Program-made: the position numbers and the translations under genes
DNA from: Providencia alcalifaciens
Lineage (GTDB): Bacteria > Pseudomonadota > Gammaproteobacteria > Enterobacterales > Enterobacteriaceae
Reading direction: 5' to 3'
DNA length: 64,000 nt
NCBI RefSeq assembly: GCF_020271745.1
Contig: NZ_CP084296.1
Span: 3,782,001 to 3,846,000 of the forward strand
The notes under the pieces: model-generated
Told to the model about the DNA's origin: nothing
Database searches by the model: none
The model's input: only the letters and a program-made list of their open reading frames with translations
Shown here: piece after piece, positions 19,229-30,418 of the stretch
How the letters are laid out: the number at the start of each line of letters is the position of its first letter
Position numbering within the stretch: position 1 is the first letter of the stretch

Positions 19229-19855
19229 TTATTTTGCCAGCCATGTCAGTAAGGTACTGCGAATATCGGCTTGCACTTGTTCAATATTTTGGCTCGCGTC
19301 GATGGTTAAAATAGTCTCATCTGCCGCAGCCAGTTCTAAATAACGCGCTCGGGTGCGTTCAAAGAAAGCCAGTGATTCTTTCTCAATACGGTCTAATTCA
19401 CCACGAGAGCGTGCGCGTTGTAAACCCAAGTCCGGCGGTAAATCTAAATAGAGCGTTAGTGCGGGTTTAAATTCCCCAAGAACTAAATCTCTTAATGACG
19501 CCATTAAGTGGCGGTCGATTTGACGGCCACCACCTTGATAAGCTTGGGAGGATAAATCGTGTCTATCGCCGATAACCCATTTTCCTGCTGCAAGTGCGGG
19601 CTTGATGACGGTATCAACTAACTGAACACGCGCAGCGTACAACATTAATAGCTCAGCTTTGTCGGTGACTCTATCACCTTCAATGCCTTGCTTTATCAAT
19701 TCACGTAGTTTTTCCGCAAGCGGTGTACCTCCCGGCTCACGGGTAAACACCATATCATGGATGCCAGCTTGCTTTAATGTGTCAACAACGGTGTTGATTG
19801 CCGTTGTTTTACCCGCACCTTCTAATCCTTCAATAACAATAAATTGGTTTTTCAT
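19229..19855 (-). CDS. tmk: Thymidylate kinase Tmk
   Basis: Phosphorylates dTMP to dTDP. The 208-residue protein has P-loop GLEGAGKTT, the substrate motif [15 protein letters not shown] and the [15 protein letters not shown] lid-side motif. I chose ATG 19855 ([10 protein letters not shown]), which aligns with the E. coli start and leaves 8 bases to mltG; an ATG four codons earlier would overlap mltG. Confidence 0.96.
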   Translation of the reverse strand: MKNQFIVIEGLEGAGKTTAINTVVDTLKQAGIHDMVFTREPGGTPLAEKLRELIKQGIEGDRVTDKAELLMLYAARVQLVDTVIKPALAAGKWVIGDRHDLSSQAYQGGGRQIDRHLMASLRDLVLGEFKPALTLYLDLPPDLGLQRARSRGELDRIEKESLAFFERTRARYLELAAADETILTIDASQNIEQVQADIRSTLLTWLAK

Positions 19856-19863
19856 TTCGTTTA

Positions 19864-20886
19864 TCAATTCTTTTGCTCAATTTGTCGGTAAACCTTAACA
19901 GCGCGGTTATGGTCATTAAGATTGCGACTAAAAGTATGTCCGCCTGTACCATCGGCAACAAAGTATAAATAATCTGTTTTTGCTGGGTGAGCCGCCGCTT
20001 TTATCGAAGCAAGACCCGGCATGGCAATTGGCGTTGGCGGTAAACCATCGATTTTGTATGTGTTATACGGGGTGTAATTATCTAAGTCACTGCGATAAAT
20101 TTTACCACGATAGTTTTCCCCTAACCCGTAGATAACCGTAGGGTCTGTTTGTAAGCGCATGTTTTTCTTCAAACGATTCACAAACACTGAGGCAACCTGA
20201 GCGCGTTCATTGTCCACGCCAGTCTCTTTTTCAACAATCGATGCCATGATCAACATTTCATAGGCATTCTTATAGGGTAGATCTTTATCGCGACCTTTCC
20301 ACTCTTCTTCCACAGCAGCTTGCATACGTTTATAAGCGCGCTTGAGTATCTCAACGTCGCTAGTGCCCGCAGTGTATAAATAGGTATCAGGGTACAACCA
20401 ACCTTCGAGGTTATCGCCCTCTTTAAAATCCAGCATGGCATAAAGCTCAGTTGGCGTTGCATCTTGAGTTTTGTGTTGCATATAAGGAGCATCACGCAAA
20501 ATATTGCTCCAATCCACCAGTTTGTTACCTTCAATAAAACGAATACTAAATTGTGCTTCTTTACCACTGGCGATCAACGCTAATAATTGTTCCACAGTCA
20601 TGTTTGGCTGTAAGCGATAGGTACCTGCTTTGAATTGAGCTAAGTCGGGGCGCGCTTTAAGAAGAAGTTGGAAATTATGTCCTTCTTCAATGAATTTTTC
20701 TTTGATAAGCAACCCTTCTAAGGCCACTCGCCCTGTCCCTGCTGGCACAGTAAAGATCGTCTCTTGGACAATGTTGATGGGCTTTTTCGCATAATCAAGA
20801 ACTTGGCGATATTGCAGATACACCACAATCGCGCCGATAACTGCAAGGACAAAGACAATCAGTGTTATTTTTTTCGCTAATTTCAT
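19864..20886 (-). CDS. mltG: Endolytic murein transglycosylase MltG
   Basis: Inner-membrane lytic transglycosylase that cuts nascent glycan strands and sets their length. The 340-residue protein has one N-terminal membrane helix (about 8-24), a LysM-like region and the YceG catalytic domain. The catalytic glutamate lies in ASIVEKETG, followed by [24 protein letters not shown] and the closing motif [12 protein letters not shown]. It sits between pabC and tmk as in E. coli. Confidence 0.96.
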   Translation of the reverse strand: MKLAKKITLIVFVLAVIGAIVVYLQYRQVLDYAKKPINIVQETIFTVPAGTGRVALEGLLIKEKFIEEGHNFQLLLKARPDLAQFKAGTYRLQPNMTVEQLLALIASGKEAQFSIRFIEGNKLVDWSNILRDAPYMQHKTQDATPTELYAMLDFKEGDNLEGWLYPDTYLYTAGTSDVEILKRAYKRMQAAVEEEWKGRDKDLPYKNAYEMLIMASIVEKETGVDNERAQVASVFVNRLKKNMRLQTDPTVIYGLGENYRGKIYRSDLDNYTPYNTYKIDGLPPTPIAMPGLASIKAAAHPAKTDYLYFVADGTGGHTFSRNLNDHNRAVKVYRQIEQKN

Positions 20887-20964
20887 TATGGGTCACTTAA
20901 ATGCATTGTTTGTCGTTGAATAATTGTGTGTCGTTGAACGATAAGAGTTAAATAGTTATCAGCT

Positions 20965-21792
20965 TTAAATTTGTCGCTGTAATAGTAAATACTCAAACAG
21001 TTCTCTTGATTGATAACTGATTGTTTTATCTTCTGAAAACCGGATACTTTTCACTGGTAAAACAGGCATTAATGCATTGCAAATAATCACTTCATCACAT
21101 TGAGTCAAAATGGTGGGAAAACGCTCGACTTCTGCCAAATGGTACTGGCTATTATCGAGCTGCGCTATGATCTTTTGTCTCATTAATCCATTAACACCGG
21201 AGTGACTAAGAGTGGGGGTATAAACATCACGCCCTATACGCCAAAAAATATTGGCGCTACAGCATTCAACGATGACACCATTCGTATCTAACACCACGGC
21301 CTCATCCAATTTAGCCTCGTCAATCTCTTGGCGGATCAACACTTGCTCTAATCGATTCAAGTGCTTCATACCTGCTAAAAGTGGATTGCGGCTTAATGGA
21401 GTTTGGCTGAGCAACAATGATGCCCCTTGGCACTGTAATGCTGCGTAGTGTTTTGGGAAAGGAGAAACCATCACGATGATTGTTGGGTGTTCAAACCCTT
21501 GAGAGCTATAACCTCGACCGCCCTGACCACGACTTAACATGACCTTCACCACAAACTCTTCATCCGTTTGTTGTTCACAAACCTCTTCAATATGTCGCGT
21601 CAGTTGTGGCCAATCTATCACAGGTAATTTGAGGCGCGCGGAATCTTGCTGTAAGCGTAAAATGTGCTTATCTAACATCTTCGCTTGTTGATTCACGCAA
21701 TAAATAGTCGTAAAGCAGCCATCACCAAAGGCGATAGCGCGATCGGTAATATCAATTTGTTGACAAGAAGCCCCGTTAACCCAATAAGTCAT
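20965..21792 (-). CDS. pabC: Aminodeoxychorismate lyase PabC
   Basis: PLP enzyme that releases pyruvate from 4-amino-4-deoxychorismate to make p-aminobenzoate for folate. About 275 residues, fold type IV, with DRAIAFGDGCFTT near the N-terminus, the PLP lysine in GMKHLNRLEQV and ECCSANIFW. ATG 21792 is chosen with AAGAAATGG in front; a second ATG two codons upstream is possible. It is separated from fabF by a hairpin, so its expression may depend on read-through or its own promoter. Confidence 0.92.
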   Translation of the reverse strand: MTYWVNGASCQQIDITDRAIAFGDGCFTTIYCVNQQAKMLDKHILRLQQDSARLKLPVIDWPQLTRHIEEVCEQQTDEEFVVKVMLSRGQGGRGYSSQGFEHPTIIVMVSPFPKHYAALQCQGASLLLSQTPLSRNPLLAGMKHLNRLEQVLIRQEIDEAKLDEAVVLDTNGVIVECCSANIFWRIGRDVYTPTLSHSGVNGLMRQKIIAQLDNSQYHLAEVERFPTILTQCDEVIICNALMPVLPVKSIRFSEDKTISYQSRELFEYLLLQRQI

Positions 21793-21886
21793 GACCATTT
21801 CTTATAATAAAAGCTGATAAATCAGGCAGTAACATAGTGTGTAATATCATAAACTAAAGCACAGAGTACTGCAAAAAGAAGGCAAA

Positions 21887-21919
21887 AATAAAGCCCCAGT
21901 ATCAAAGACACTGGAGCTT
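21887..21919 (-). terminator. Attenuating terminator between fabF and pabC
   Basis: AAGCCCCAGT (21891-21900) pairs with ACTGGAGCTT (21910-21919) with one C/A mismatch. The leftward strand then reads TTTATTTTTGCC. It can separate the fab genes from pabC-mltG-tmk-holB. Confidence 0.75.
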
Positions 21920-21940
21920 AGAAATGCACGGTATTATTGA

Positions 21941-23191
21941 TTATTCCGCGTGATAGCGGCGGAAAATTAAGGAACCGTTAGTACCACCAAAGCCGAATGA
22001 GTTACACAGAGCATATTCCATGTTTTCAACTTTACGGGCTTCGCCCGGAACAAAATCAAGCTTACAACCTTCATCTGGGTTATCTAAGTTGATTGTTGGT
22101 GGAATGATTTGGTCGCACAGAGACAGAATAGTAAAAATAGATTCAATCGCACCCGCAGCGCCTAATAAGTGGCCTGTCATGGATTTTGTTGAACTGACTA
22201 ATACATTCGTGTCTTCACCAAATACAGAGATAACCGCTTGCGCTTCCGCTAAGTCACCTGCTGGCGTTGATGTACCGTGAGCATTGATATAGCCAATATC
22301 ACTTGGTTTAATGCCTGCATCATTTAGCGCATTGACCATCGCTAATGCAGCGCCTTCACCATTTTCTGGTGGTGACGTCATGTGGTAAGCATCACTACTC
22401 ATACCAAAGCCTGCGATTTCAGCGTAAATTTTCGCCCCACGCGCTTTAGCATGTTCATATTCTTCAAGTACGATAACCCCTGCTCCATCACCAAGAACAA
22501 AACCGTCACGGTCTTTGTCCCATGGGCGACTAGCCGCTTGTGGGTCATCATTACGGGTTGATAATGCACGGGCTGCACCAAAGCCAGCTACACCTAATGG
22601 TGTCGTCGCTTTTTCGGCACCACCAGCCAACATCACATCAGCATCACCGTACGCAATCATACGTGCTGCGTGTCCAATATTATGAACACCAGAGGTACAT
22701 GCAGTAGCGATTGAGATGCTAGGACCACGGAAGCCATACATAATGCTTAAGTGACCAGCAACCATATTGATGATTGTTGAAGGTACGAAGAATGGGCTCA
22801 CTTTGCGAGGACCACCGTGTAACATAGATTCACAGTTGTCTTGAATGAGACCTAACCCGCCAATACCAGAACCAATCGCCAAACCGATACGAGTAGCATT
22901 GGCTTCTGTTACTTCCAATTCAGCATCTTTGATAGCTTGATAGCCCGCAGCAATACCGTATTGAATAAATGGGTCCATCTTCTTCGCATCTTTGCGAGAG
23001 ATGTCAAAATCTTCGTAGTTGAAATCTTTTACTAATCCAGCAAATTTAGTTGCGTGGTTAGTAGTATCAAAATGATCGATTAGGCTGATACCACTCTGTC
23101 CGTCACAAACAGCTTTCCATGATGACTCAACTGCGTTGCCGACAGGAGATAACATGCCCAGTCCGGTTACGACTACACGACGCTTAGACAC
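21941..23191 (-). CDS. fabF: Beta-ketoacyl-ACP synthase II FabF
   Basis: Condensing enzyme of type II fatty acid synthesis, important for C16:1 to C18:1 elongation. The 416-residue protein has the Cys-His-His triad: Cys in [12 protein letters not shown], His in [11 protein letters not shown] and His in [15 protein letters not shown]. The start is GTG at 23191, with GGAGG 6 bases upstream. It follows acpP as in E. coli. Confidence 0.97.
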   Translation of the reverse strand: MSKRRVVVTGLGMLSPVGNAVESSWKAVCDGQSGISLIDHFDTTNHATKFAGLVKDFNYEDFDISRKDAKKMDPFIQYGIAAGYQAIKDAELEVTEANATRIGLAIGSGIGGLGLIQDNCESMLHGGPRKVSPFFVPSTIINMVAGHLSIMYGFRGPSISIATACTSGVHNIGHAARMIAYGDADVMLAGGAEKATTPLGVAGFGAARALSTRNDDPQAASRPWDKDRDGFVLGDGAGVIVLEEYEHAKARGAKIYAEIAGFGMSSDAYHMTSPPENGEGAALAMVNALNDAGIKPSDIGYINAHGTSTPAGDLAEAQAVISVFGEDTNVLVSSTKSMTGHLLGAAGAIESIFTILSLCDQIIPPTINLDNPDEGCKLDFVPGEARKVENMEYALCNSFGFGGTNGSLIFRRYHAE

Positions 23192-23269
23192 GTATGTCCT
23201 CCAAGGAGGGAATTAGTTACAAAAGAAACATAGGCGATCGAATGATCGCCTAGATAAGTTTTACAGCTA

Positions 23270-23503
23270 TTACTCAGATGCTTTGACGTAGTCAATTGCA
23301 GCCTGTACTGTAGTGATCTTTTCAGCTTCTTCGTCAGGGATTTCGCAATCGAACTCTTCTTCCAGAGCCATAACCAGTTCTACTGTGTCAAGAGAATCAG
23401 CGCCCAAGTCATCAACAAATGAAGCTGTATTCACAACTTCTTCCTCTTTAACACCCAGTTGTTCAACGATGATTTTCTTAACGCGTTCTTCGATAGTGCT
23501 CAT
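23270..23503 (-). CDS. acpP: Acyl carrier protein AcpP
   Basis: The 77-residue acidic carrier of growing acyl chains. The phosphopantetheine serine is in [10 protein letters not shown] (Ser37 counting Met, Ser36 in the mature protein). It is nearly identical to E. coli ACP. A 156-bp gap to fabG probably holds an extra promoter, as expected for one of the most abundant proteins. Confidence 0.98.
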   Translation of the reverse strand: MSTIEERVKKIIVEQLGVKEEEVVNTASFVDDLGADSLDTVELVMALEEEFDCEIPDEEAEKITTVQAAIDYVKASE

Positions 23504-23659
23504 ACTATTAAAATTCCTATCAAAACTCGCTTTCGCGATGGTTTTCGTAGTTTATGAAATACAGGAAAAGATACAACCCAATCCCGGCTGTGGAAACCAT
23601 TATTTTGCATAATTTTGTATTAGGCAACACAAAAATATGCAAATGGTTCCCTCATTTCT

Positions 23660-24394
23660 TTAGATCATGTACATGCCACCATTGACATGCAATGTTTCAC
23701 CTGTGATGTAAGCAGCTTCGTCAGAAGCTAAAAATGCTACAGCACTGGCAATTTCTTGTGCATCACCCAGTCTATTCGCAGGAACCTGAGATAAAATGCC
23801 TGCACGTTGTTCGTCTGTCAATGCCTTAGTCATATCAGTTTCGATAAAACCAGGCGCTACAACGTTAACAGTGATACCACGAGAAGCGACTTCACGAGCT
23901 AATGATTTACTAAAACCAATCAGCCCAGCTTTCGCTGCCGCGTAGTTTGTTTGTCCCGCATTTCCCATGACACCCACAACAGATGCGATGGAAATAATAC
24001 GCCCACAACGTTTTTTCATCATGGCACGCAAAACGGATTTAGACAAACGGTAAACGGATGAAAGATTCGTGTCAATAATATCTTGCCATTCATCATCTTT
24101 CATACGCATCAATAAGTTATCACGCGTAATACCAGCATTATTAACTAAAATATCAATTTCGCCAAATTCCGTACGGATCTGGGTCAATGTTTCTTCAATT
24201 GATGCTGGATCTGTCACGTTTAACGCTAAGCCTTTGCCTTTACCATCCAAATAGGCAGTAATCGCTTCCGCGCCTTTTTCGCTTGTTGCAGTACCGATAA
24301 CGGTCGCACCGCGTGCTGTCAATGTTAAAGCAATTGCTTTACCGATCCCACGGCTAGCACCAGTTACCAGTGCAATTTTTCCTTCAAAGCTCAT
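23660..24394 (-). CDS. fabG: 3-oxoacyl-ACP reductase FabG
   Basis: NADPH-dependent short-chain reductase for the first reduction in fatty acid elongation. The 244-residue protein has GASRGIGKA (cofactor loop, about 12-20), NNAG, the active-site serine in IISIASVVG and Y-A-A-A-K in TNYAAAKAG. The C-terminal TLHVNGGMYMI is typical. It is 8 bases after fabD. Confidence 0.98.
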   Translation of the reverse strand: MSFEGKIALVTGASRGIGKAIALTLTARGATVIGTATSEKGAEAITAYLDGKGKGLALNVTDPASIEETLTQIRTEFGEIDILVNNAGITRDNLLMRMKDDEWQDIIDTNLSSVYRLSKSVLRAMMKKRCGRIISIASVVGVMGNAGQTNYAAAKAGLIGFSKSLAREVASRGITVNVVAPGFIETDMTKALTDEQRAGILSQVPANRLGDAQEIASAVAFLASDEAAYITGETLHVNGGMYMI

Positions 24395-24402
24395 TGTCGT
24401 CC

Positions 24403-25335
24403 TCAGATAGTTTCTAAAGCCGAGTCTAATGATACAGGATCATTGACTGCAACGGCAGTTAAATTAGAGACAATTCGCTTGGTTAGACCAGTCAGAACTT
24501 TACCTGGACCCATTTCAACCAATTGCTCAATGCCTTGTTCCGCCATAAATTCGACTGTTTCAGTCCAGCGCACCGGATTATATAATTGGCGCACTAATGC
24601 ATCACGGATATTTTTCGCAGACGTTTCCATTTTAACATCAACATTGTTAATAACAGGATAGGTCGGCTCACAAAATTCAATTTTTTCTAATGCTTCAGCT
24701 AATTTATCTGCAGCTGGCTTCATTAATGCACAGTGGGAAGGCACGCTAACAGACAGTGGTAACGCACGTTTTGCGCCCGCTTCTTTACAAGCCGCGCCTG
24801 CACGCTCAACTGCAGCTTTCTCTCCCGCAATAACAACTTGGCCAGGTGAGTTAAAGTTCACAGGTGAAACCACTTGCCCTTGTGCTGCTTCTTGGCATGC
24901 TTTCTCGATAGATTCGTTATCTAAACCGATGATTGCATACATTGCGCCAGTACCTTCAGGCACCGCTTCTTGCATCAGTTTGCCGCGCAGCTCTACCAAT
25001 TTAATGGCTTGTTTGAAGTCAATAACACCTGCACAAACTAATGCTGAATATTCACCAAGGCTATGTCCTGCCATCAATGCAGGCATTTTGCCATTTTTTG
25101 CTTGCCAAACACGGAAGATAGCCACTGACGCTGCTAATAATGCAGGTTGAGTCTGCCATGTTTTGTTTAATTCTTCTTCCGGTCCATTTTGAACTAATGC
25201 CCAGAGATCGTAACCCAATGCTTCAGACGCTTCAGCGAATGTTTCTTTAATTAGCTGATTTTGTTCTGCTAAATCAGCTAACATCCCTAAAGACTGGGAA
25301 CCTTGTCCCGGGAATACCATAGCAAATTGTGTCAT
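24403..25335 (-). CDS. fabD: Malonyl-CoA:ACP transacylase FabD
   Basis: Loads malonate on ACP. The 310-residue protein has the nucleophile elbow GHSLGEYSAL (Ser near 92), the conserved FPGQGSQ near the N-terminus and the catalytic histidine in VPSHCALM. It is 18 bases after fabH. Confidence 0.98.
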   Translation of the reverse strand: MTQFAMVFPGQGSQSLGMLADLAEQNQLIKETFAEASEALGYDLWALVQNGPEEELNKTWQTQPALLAASVAIFRVWQAKNGKMPALMAGHSLGEYSALVCAGVIDFKQAIKLVELRGKLMQEAVPEGTGAMYAIIGLDNESIEKACQEAAQGQVVSPVNFNSPGQVVIAGEKAAVERAGAACKEAGAKRALPLSVSVPSHCALMKPAADKLAEALEKIEFCEPTYPVINNVDVKMETSAKNIRDALVRQLYNPVRWTETVEFMAEQGIEQLVEMGPGKVLTGLTKRIVSNLTAVAVNDPVSLDSALETI

Positions 25336-25353
25336 GTTTGTTTTCTCAGTAAA

Positions 25354-26304
25354 TTAAAAACGAACCAGTGCGGAGCCCCAAGTAAAGCCGCCACCAAATG
25401 CTTCTAATAACACTAATTGGCCGCGCTGAATGCGACCATCGCGCACTGCTTCATCGAGTGCTGTTGGGACTGATGCCGCAGAAGTATTTCCATGGCGATC
25501 CAGCGTAATAACCACTTTATCCATGGTCATATCCAATTTTTTTGCGGTCGCGGAAATAATTCGTAAATTTGCTTGATGCGGTACTAACCAATCAAGTTCT
25601 TCTTTTGCAATGTCGTTTTGCGCCAATGTTTCATCAACGATATGGGCTAATTCACGCACAGCAACTTTAAATACTTCGTTACCTGTCATGGACAAGTAAG
25701 CTTGGTCATCTGAACAACGGCTACGGTTTGGTAAGGAGAGCAAATCCCCATAACGCCCGTCGGCATGCAGATGTGTAGAAATGATACCCGGCTCTTCAGA
25801 AGCACCGATCACCACAGCTCCCGCCGCGTCACCAAATAGAATAATGGTTCCACGATCATTCGGGTCTAACGTTTTAGATAACGCATCCGCACCAATCACC
25901 AGCGCTTTTTTAGTCATGCCCGTTTTAACGAACTGATCAGCGATACTGATAGCATAAGTAAACCCAGCACAAGCTGCTGCCACATCAAATGCCGCGCAAT
26001 CATTAATTTCCAGCATTTGCTGAATTTGACACGCTGCACTTGGGAATGCGTGAGTTGCGGAGGTTGTCGCGACAATAATTAAACCAATTTCACTGCTGTC
26101 GACCTGTGCCATTTCAAGCGCATTTTTTGCTGCTTGGAAGCCCATTGTGGACACGTTCTCATCGGCAGCTGAAATTCGTCTCTCTTTAATACCGGTACGC
26201 GTTACAATCCATTCATCAGAAGTATCAACCATTTTTTCCAGATCAGCATTGGTACGAACTTGCGATGGCAAATAGCTGCCTGTTCCTAATATTTTACTGT
26301 ACAT
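25354..26304 (-). CDS. fabH: Beta-ketoacyl-ACP synthase III FabH
   Basis: Starts fatty acid synthesis by condensing acetyl-CoA with malonyl-ACP. The 316-residue protein has the Cys-His-Asn triad: Cys in [12 protein letters not shown], His in [11 protein letters not shown] and Asn in [12 protein letters not shown]. The start is 3 bases after the plsX stop, so the two are coupled. Confidence 0.98.
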   Translation of the reverse strand: MYSKILGTGSYLPSQVRTNADLEKMVDTSDEWIVTRTGIKERRISAADENVSTMGFQAAKNALEMAQVDSSEIGLIIVATTSATHAFPSAACQIQQMLEINDCAAFDVAAACAGFTYAISIADQFVKTGMTKKALVIGADALSKTLDPNDRGTIILFGDAAGAVVIGASEEPGIISTHLHADGRYGDLLSLPNRSRCSDDQAYLSMTGNEVFKVAVRELAHIVDETLAQNDIAKEELDWLVPHQANLRIISATAKKLDMTMDKVVITLDRHGNTSAASVPTALDEAVRDGRIQRGQLVLLEAFGGGFTWGSALVRF

Positions 26305-26307
26305 AGG

Positions 26308-27348
26308 TTATTGATCACTCCTGGGTAAAACAATATTAAGTCGAGCTGTTATTCTTTGGGGAACTTGTCGTTCAACAGCCTGTACCGCACGTTCAATTGC
26401 GGCTTTAAACGCATTCTCATTCGCTGCGCCATGACTTTTGATGACAATCCCTTTTAATCCTAACAGAGTCGCGCCGTTATACTGGTCGGGGTTCATATCC
26501 CCAAAACGCTTCATTAGCCGTCTTTTCAACCATTTCTTAGCGAGTTGCATAAACCAACTGCTTTTTTTGTTCTCTTCACCGGCTGATTTTAACAATGAAA
26601 GAATGACACGAACCACCCCTTCCATTGTTTTTAGTGAGACATTACCTGCGAAGCCGTCACACACTAATACATCCGTCTTGCCTGTCAGCAACTCGTTGCC
26701 TTCAACATAACCAATGTAATTAATTGACGCCGTTTCTTTCAACATAGCGGCGGCTTCGCGGATATTGTCCAGCCCTTTACTCTCTTCTTCACCAATATTG
26801 AGTAAAGCGACTTTAGGTTGATTGATGTTGGCGATTTCTTCCGCCACCACTGAACCCATCACTGCGAATTGCACGAGCATTTCACTGCTGCAATTCACGT
26901 TAGCCCCTAAATCGAGGACAACAGTTTTTCCTTTTTTCTGATTTGGCAAAATGGTCATTAACGCTGGGCGTTCAATACCTTCAATTGATTTTAACATCAA
27001 CTTTGCCAAGCCCATCAATGCACCCGTATTACCCGCACTCACGCAAGCCTGTGCTTGACCTGTCTTCACTAACTCTAATGCCACTCGCATTGATGTCCCT
27101 TTGCTTTGGCGAATTGCGTGGGATGGCTTAGCATCGTTAGCAATGACGTTTTCAGCAGGGATAATTTCGATACGCGAAATTTGCTCCGCACTTTGTTGTG
27201 CAAGCAAAGGATGAATGGCTTCGGGTTGACCGACAAGCAGTAATTTCAATGCTGGATTAGATGCCAGTGCCTGCAATGCAGCAGGCACCGTGACGCGGGG
27301 ACCAACATCCCCGCCCATGGCATCTAACGCGATGGTTAGACTAGCCAA
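26308..27348 (-). CDS. plsX: Phosphate acyltransferase PlsX
   Basis: Converts acyl-ACP to acyl-phosphate and links fatty acid synthesis to phospholipid synthesis. The 346-residue protein has the family signatures [38 protein letters not shown] and [16 protein letters not shown]. Gene order rpmF-plsX-fabH is as in E. coli. Confidence 0.97.
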   Translation of the reverse strand: MASLTIALDAMGGDVGPRVTVPAALQALASNPALKLLLVGQPEAIHPLLAQQSAEQISRIEIIPAENVIANDAKPSHAIRQSKGTSMRVALELVKTGQAQACVSAGNTGALMGLAKLMLKSIEGIERPALMTILPNQKKGKTVVLDLGANVNCSSEMLVQFAVMGSVVAEEIANINQPKVALLNIGEEESKGLDNIREAAAMLKETASINYIGYVEGNELLTGKTDVLVCDGFAGNVSLKTMEGVVRVILSLLKSAGEENKKSSWFMQLAKKWLKRRLMKRFGDMNPDQYNGATLLGLKGIVIKSHGAANENAFKAAIERAVQAVERQVPQRITARLNIVLPRSDQ

Positions 27349-27359
27349 AGTATCAACAA

Positions 27360-27530
27360 TTACTTGCTGATAACCTTACGACCACGGTAGTAACCATCTG
27401 CAGTCACGTGGTGACGCAGGTGAGTTTCACCGGAAGTTTTATCTACAGAAACTAGGGTAGCAGTCAGTGCATCATGTGAACGACGCATACCGCGTTTTGA
27501 ACGAGTTGGTTTATTCTGTTGTACGGCCAT
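27360..27530 (-). CDS. rpmF: 50S ribosomal protein L32 RpmF
   Basis: A 56-residue protein starting [20 protein letters not shown] and ending [10 protein letters not shown]. It is one residue shorter than the E. coli protein in the middle ([11 protein letters not shown]). It is translated from ATG 27530, 12 bases after yceD and just before plsX. It is short and basic, and lacks the zinc cysteines found in some L32 forms, as is normal for enterobacteria. Confidence 0.97.
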   Translation of the reverse strand: MAVQQNKPTRSKRGMRRSHDALTATLVSVDKTSGETHLRHHVTADGYYRGRKVISK

Positions 27531-27542
27531 TGACCTTACTCC

Positions 27543-28067
27543 TTAAGTACTTTTCTTTAAACTGGCTAATACGGCAAATGGATTTGGTTTCTCTACCTCA
27601 GGAGGTAGTTCACCATACACCATGTCCGCTTCGGACACTTCACAGTGTTCAGAATCATGAACCGGAACCACTGGTAGGGATAGAATTATTTCATCTTCTA
27701 ACATTCCCAGCAAATTTATTTCACCAAATTCATCTACATAAACTGGTTCATACTGTTCCGGTAATGCTTCGGCCTTTTCGTCACTGACGACAGGACTAAA
27801 ACAATACGATACGTAGACATGATGTTTGAAATCTTTTCTGCAACGTTGGCATTGTAGGGTGACATCCAATTCAGAATGTCCCTCTATGACCGTCAAGCGC
27901 TGATTATCAATTTTAAATGATAATTTGCTTTCAACATCACTATCTACACTGACTACTGATTCGGCAATTCGTGTAACTTGCTCAGGTGTGTAACTCCCGA
28001 CATAGTCGAGGTTTTTCTGAGCTGCACGCTGCGCATCGATAGTCAGGGGTAATTTTACCTTTTGCAT
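27543..28067 (-). CDS. yceD: YceD (DUF177) large-ribosomal-RNA accumulation protein
   Basis: A 174-residue DUF177 protein, linked in the literature to 23S rRNA accumulation. It carries a CQRC pair in [17 protein letters not shown] (near 93) and an acidic C-terminal half with [14 protein letters not shown]. It is always upstream of rpmF. First gene of the leftward train, divergent from yceF. Confidence 0.94.
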   Translation of the reverse strand: MQKVKLPLTIDAQRAAQKNLDYVGSYTPEQVTRIAESVVSVDSDVESKLSFKIDNQRLTVIEGHSELDVTLQCQRCRKDFKHHVYVSYCFSPVVSDEKAEALPEQYEPVYVDEFGEINLLGMLEDEIILSLPVVPVHDSEHCEVSEADMVYGELPPEVEKPNPFAVLASLKKST

Positions 28068-28209
28068 AAGGCGCGCATATTAACTTTGTAATGAACTATA
28101 GTCAAAGAAAAAGGCGGGATAAACTCGCCTTTTCACCAAAAAATCGCCGGTTAAGCGGATATAGTTTAAAATGAGTTAACCCTTTTGGCTATGAGTTTCG
28201 AGAAAAATC

Positions 28210-28794
28210 ATGAAATCGATTATTTTGGCGTCAACCTCTGAATACCGACAAGCCTTACTGAAGAAGCTGGGCATCCCATTTCTAGCCGCTGCACCCAACA
28301 TTGATGAAACCCCTATTCTACAGGAATCGGCTCAAGCTTTAGTGATGCGCTTATCTCACGAAAAAGCCAATGCATTGGCTTTTCAATATCCACAACATTT
28401 AATTATCGGCTCTGACCAAGTCTGCGTCATTGACGATAAAATTGTCGGAAAACCGCACAATTTTGATAATGCGTTTAAACAACTCAAGGCAGCTTCAGGT
28501 CATCGGGTGACTTTTTATACTGGGCTTTGCTTATTAGATAGTGCGACAGGTAAATTCAATCTTCAGTGCGAACCCTTCGATGTCTATTTTAGACAGCTCA
28601 CTGATGAAGAGATCACGCAATATCTGAATAAAGACAAACCTTACCAATGTGCGGGCAGTTTTAAATCGGAAGGATTAGGCATTAGCCTGTTTGATAAGCT
28701 TTCAGGGCGAGATCCAAACACACTGATTGGTTTGCCGACTATTTTATTGCTGGAGATGTTACGCCAGCATGGTGTCAACCCACTCTTAGACTAA
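28210..28794 (+). CDS. yceF: Maf-family nucleoside triphosphate pyrophosphatase YceF
   Basis: Hydrolyses modified nucleotides (m7GTP for the E. coli YceF subgroup) to keep them out of RNA. The 194-residue protein has the Maf signatures [33 protein letters not shown] and [21 protein letters not shown]. It is monocistronic, divergent from yceD and convergent with rluC. Confidence 0.94.
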   Translation: MKSIILASTSEYRQALLKKLGIPFLAAAPNIDETPILQESAQALVMRLSHEKANALAFQYPQHLIIGSDQVCVIDDKIVGKPHNFDNAFKQLKAASGHRVTFYTGLCLLDSATGKFNLQCEPFDVYFRQLTDEEITQYLNKDKPYQCAGSFKSEGLGISLFDKLSGRDPNTLIGLPTILLLEMLRQHGVNPLLD

Positions 28795-28799
28795 CGAAT

Positions 28800-28836
28800 A
28801 AGGTTAGCTAACCTGCGGGGGGTGCTAACCTTTATT
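28800..28836. terminator. Terminator between yceF and rluC
   Basis: AAGGTTAGC (28800-28808) pairs with GCTAACCTT (28824-28832), followed by TTATTA. It serves yceF and can also act on rluC from the other side. Confidence 0.75.
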
Positions 28837-28843
28837 ATCATTA

Positions 28844-29800
28844 TTACTGCGCTTTTTTCGCTCTCAACACTTTCAGACACTGATTCAAATCGTTATGTAG
28901 CGGCGCAACGACCCGCATCTCCTCACCTGTTTTCGGATGAGTGAATTTCAGTGAATACGCATGCAAGAACAAACGCTTCAGTCCTGTATCTGCCAGCTGG
29001 CTATCAAATTGCTTATCACCATAACGATTATCAAAAGCAATTGGGTGACCTGCATGTAAAGTATGTACACGGATCTGGTGAGTACGCCCGGTTACTGGGC
29101 TCGCCTTAACTAACGTTGCATTCTCAAAACGCTCTTCGACTTTAAACCGTGTTTCCGAAGGCTTTCCTTCACTACTGACTCGAACAATACGCTCACCGCT
29201 TTGCAAAATATTTTTCAATAATGGAGCTTGTACAACTTTAGTATGTGACTGCCAATTGCCACGCACTAACGCTAAATAATCTTTTTGCATCTGTTTTAAA
29301 CGTAATTGTTCGTGAAGCGCACGTAACGCCGAACGTTTTTTAGCGACCAATAAGATACCGGAAGTGTCTCTATCTAAACGATGCACCAGCTCTAGAAAGC
29401 GGGCTTCTGGGCGTAATGCGCGTAGCCCTTCAATCACACCGAAGCTTAATCCACTGCCACCATGAACCGCGGTACCTGATGGCTTGTTGATGACTAAAAT
29501 GGATTCGTCTTCAAATAGAATGCAATCTGTTAATGCTGCCACCTTATCCAATTTCGCTGAAACAGGTGCAGTTTCACGCTCAGCAACACGCACTGGCGGC
29601 ACGCGAACTTGATCCCCTTCGAGGAGTTTGTATTCAGGCTTAATTCGCCCTTTGTTGACGCGCACTTCACCTTTACGGATGATGCGATAAATCATGCTTT
29701 TAGGAACACCTTTTAACTTGCTCAGCAAGAAATTATCAATGCGTTGCCCTGCTTCGTCATCGCTAATATCAATAAATTGGACTTGGTTTTCTGTTTTCAT
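28844..29800 (-). CDS. rluC: 23S rRNA pseudouridine(955/2504/2580) synthase RluC
   Basis: Makes three pseudouridines in 23S rRNA. The 318-residue protein has an S4 domain (about 19-80, AGQRIDNFLLSKLKGVPKSM) and the RluA-type catalytic domain with the Asp motif VHRLDRDTSGILLV and GRTHQIRVH. ATG 29800 (MKTENQ) aligns with E. coli; an in-frame start at 29842 would add 14 residues. Divergent from rne, as in E. coli. Confidence 0.96.
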   Translation of the reverse strand: MKTENQVQFIDISDDEAGQRIDNFLLSKLKGVPKSMIYRIIRKGEVRVNKGRIKPEYKLLEGDQVRVPPVRVAERETAPVSAKLDKVAALTDCILFEDESILVINKPSGTAVHGGSGLSFGVIEGLRALRPEARFLELVHRLDRDTSGILLVAKKRSALRALHEQLRLKQMQKDYLALVRGNWQSHTKVVQAPLLKNILQSGERIVRVSSEGKPSETRFKVEERFENATLVKASPVTGRTHQIRVHTLHAGHPIAFDNRYGDKQFDSQLADTGLKRLFLHAYSLKFTHPKTGEEMRVVAPLHNDLNQCLKVLRAKKAQ

Positions 29801-30418
29801 TCGGGAATGCGTTAACTCTGATTGATGAATAAATAGTCTCACTTACATCGGTATATCATACCGACTCCACGAATTTTTTTATGTTTTTTTTTAAATTGCT
29901 CAATTTCTGCATGATCGGCTCAATTTCTTAATAAAATTTCCATATAACTTACGTTGCACTTGCTATAATGCACTTGGCAATGGAATAATAAGCGGTGCCA
30001 AGATGTTTAAAAACGAAAATTGGCTTTGCTATGTTAGCTTTAGGTGTTTTTACACTTTCGGCTATAATTATTTTTAGCTAGTAGAATACAAGTTAGACGT
30101 AATACTGTAGGAATTTATTATTTGATGGCGTAACGATGCTGCAATGGCGTAAGACATCTAACTAAATCAAATAAATTAGCGAGCAACGAATTTTAGCTTA
30201 TTGGGTTGGGAGTCTCCGTTTTCTAAGAAATCTACGGCATCCTGATTAAGAACGCTGAATTTTTAATCTAAAAATCAGGTTCACCGAATACTGCGCGTCT
30301 CTATACGAACGACTGCCGAGAGGTAGACGGCTTTGTAAAAATCATGAGGCCATCGGTTTACAGTAGCTCCTTCTTTCGCTGCTCTTTATTATTTAAAAAA
30401 TAATGAGTAAGTAATAAC
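29801..30418 (+). promoter_or_regulatory. rne promoter region and long structured 5' UTR
   Basis: No ORF in 618 bases. A candidate extended -10 promoter (TGC-TATAAT, 29961-29969) would give a leader of about 445 nt. In the leader, GCAATGGCGTAAGAC (30141-30155), GAGGCCATCGGTT (30346-30358) and AATAATGAGTAAGT just before the start match what I remember of the E. coli rne leader, where RNase E controls its own mRNA. Hairpins are visible at 30254-30278 (CTGAATTTTTA / TAAAAATCAG) and 30315-30331 (GCCG / CGGC). Confidence 0.75.
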
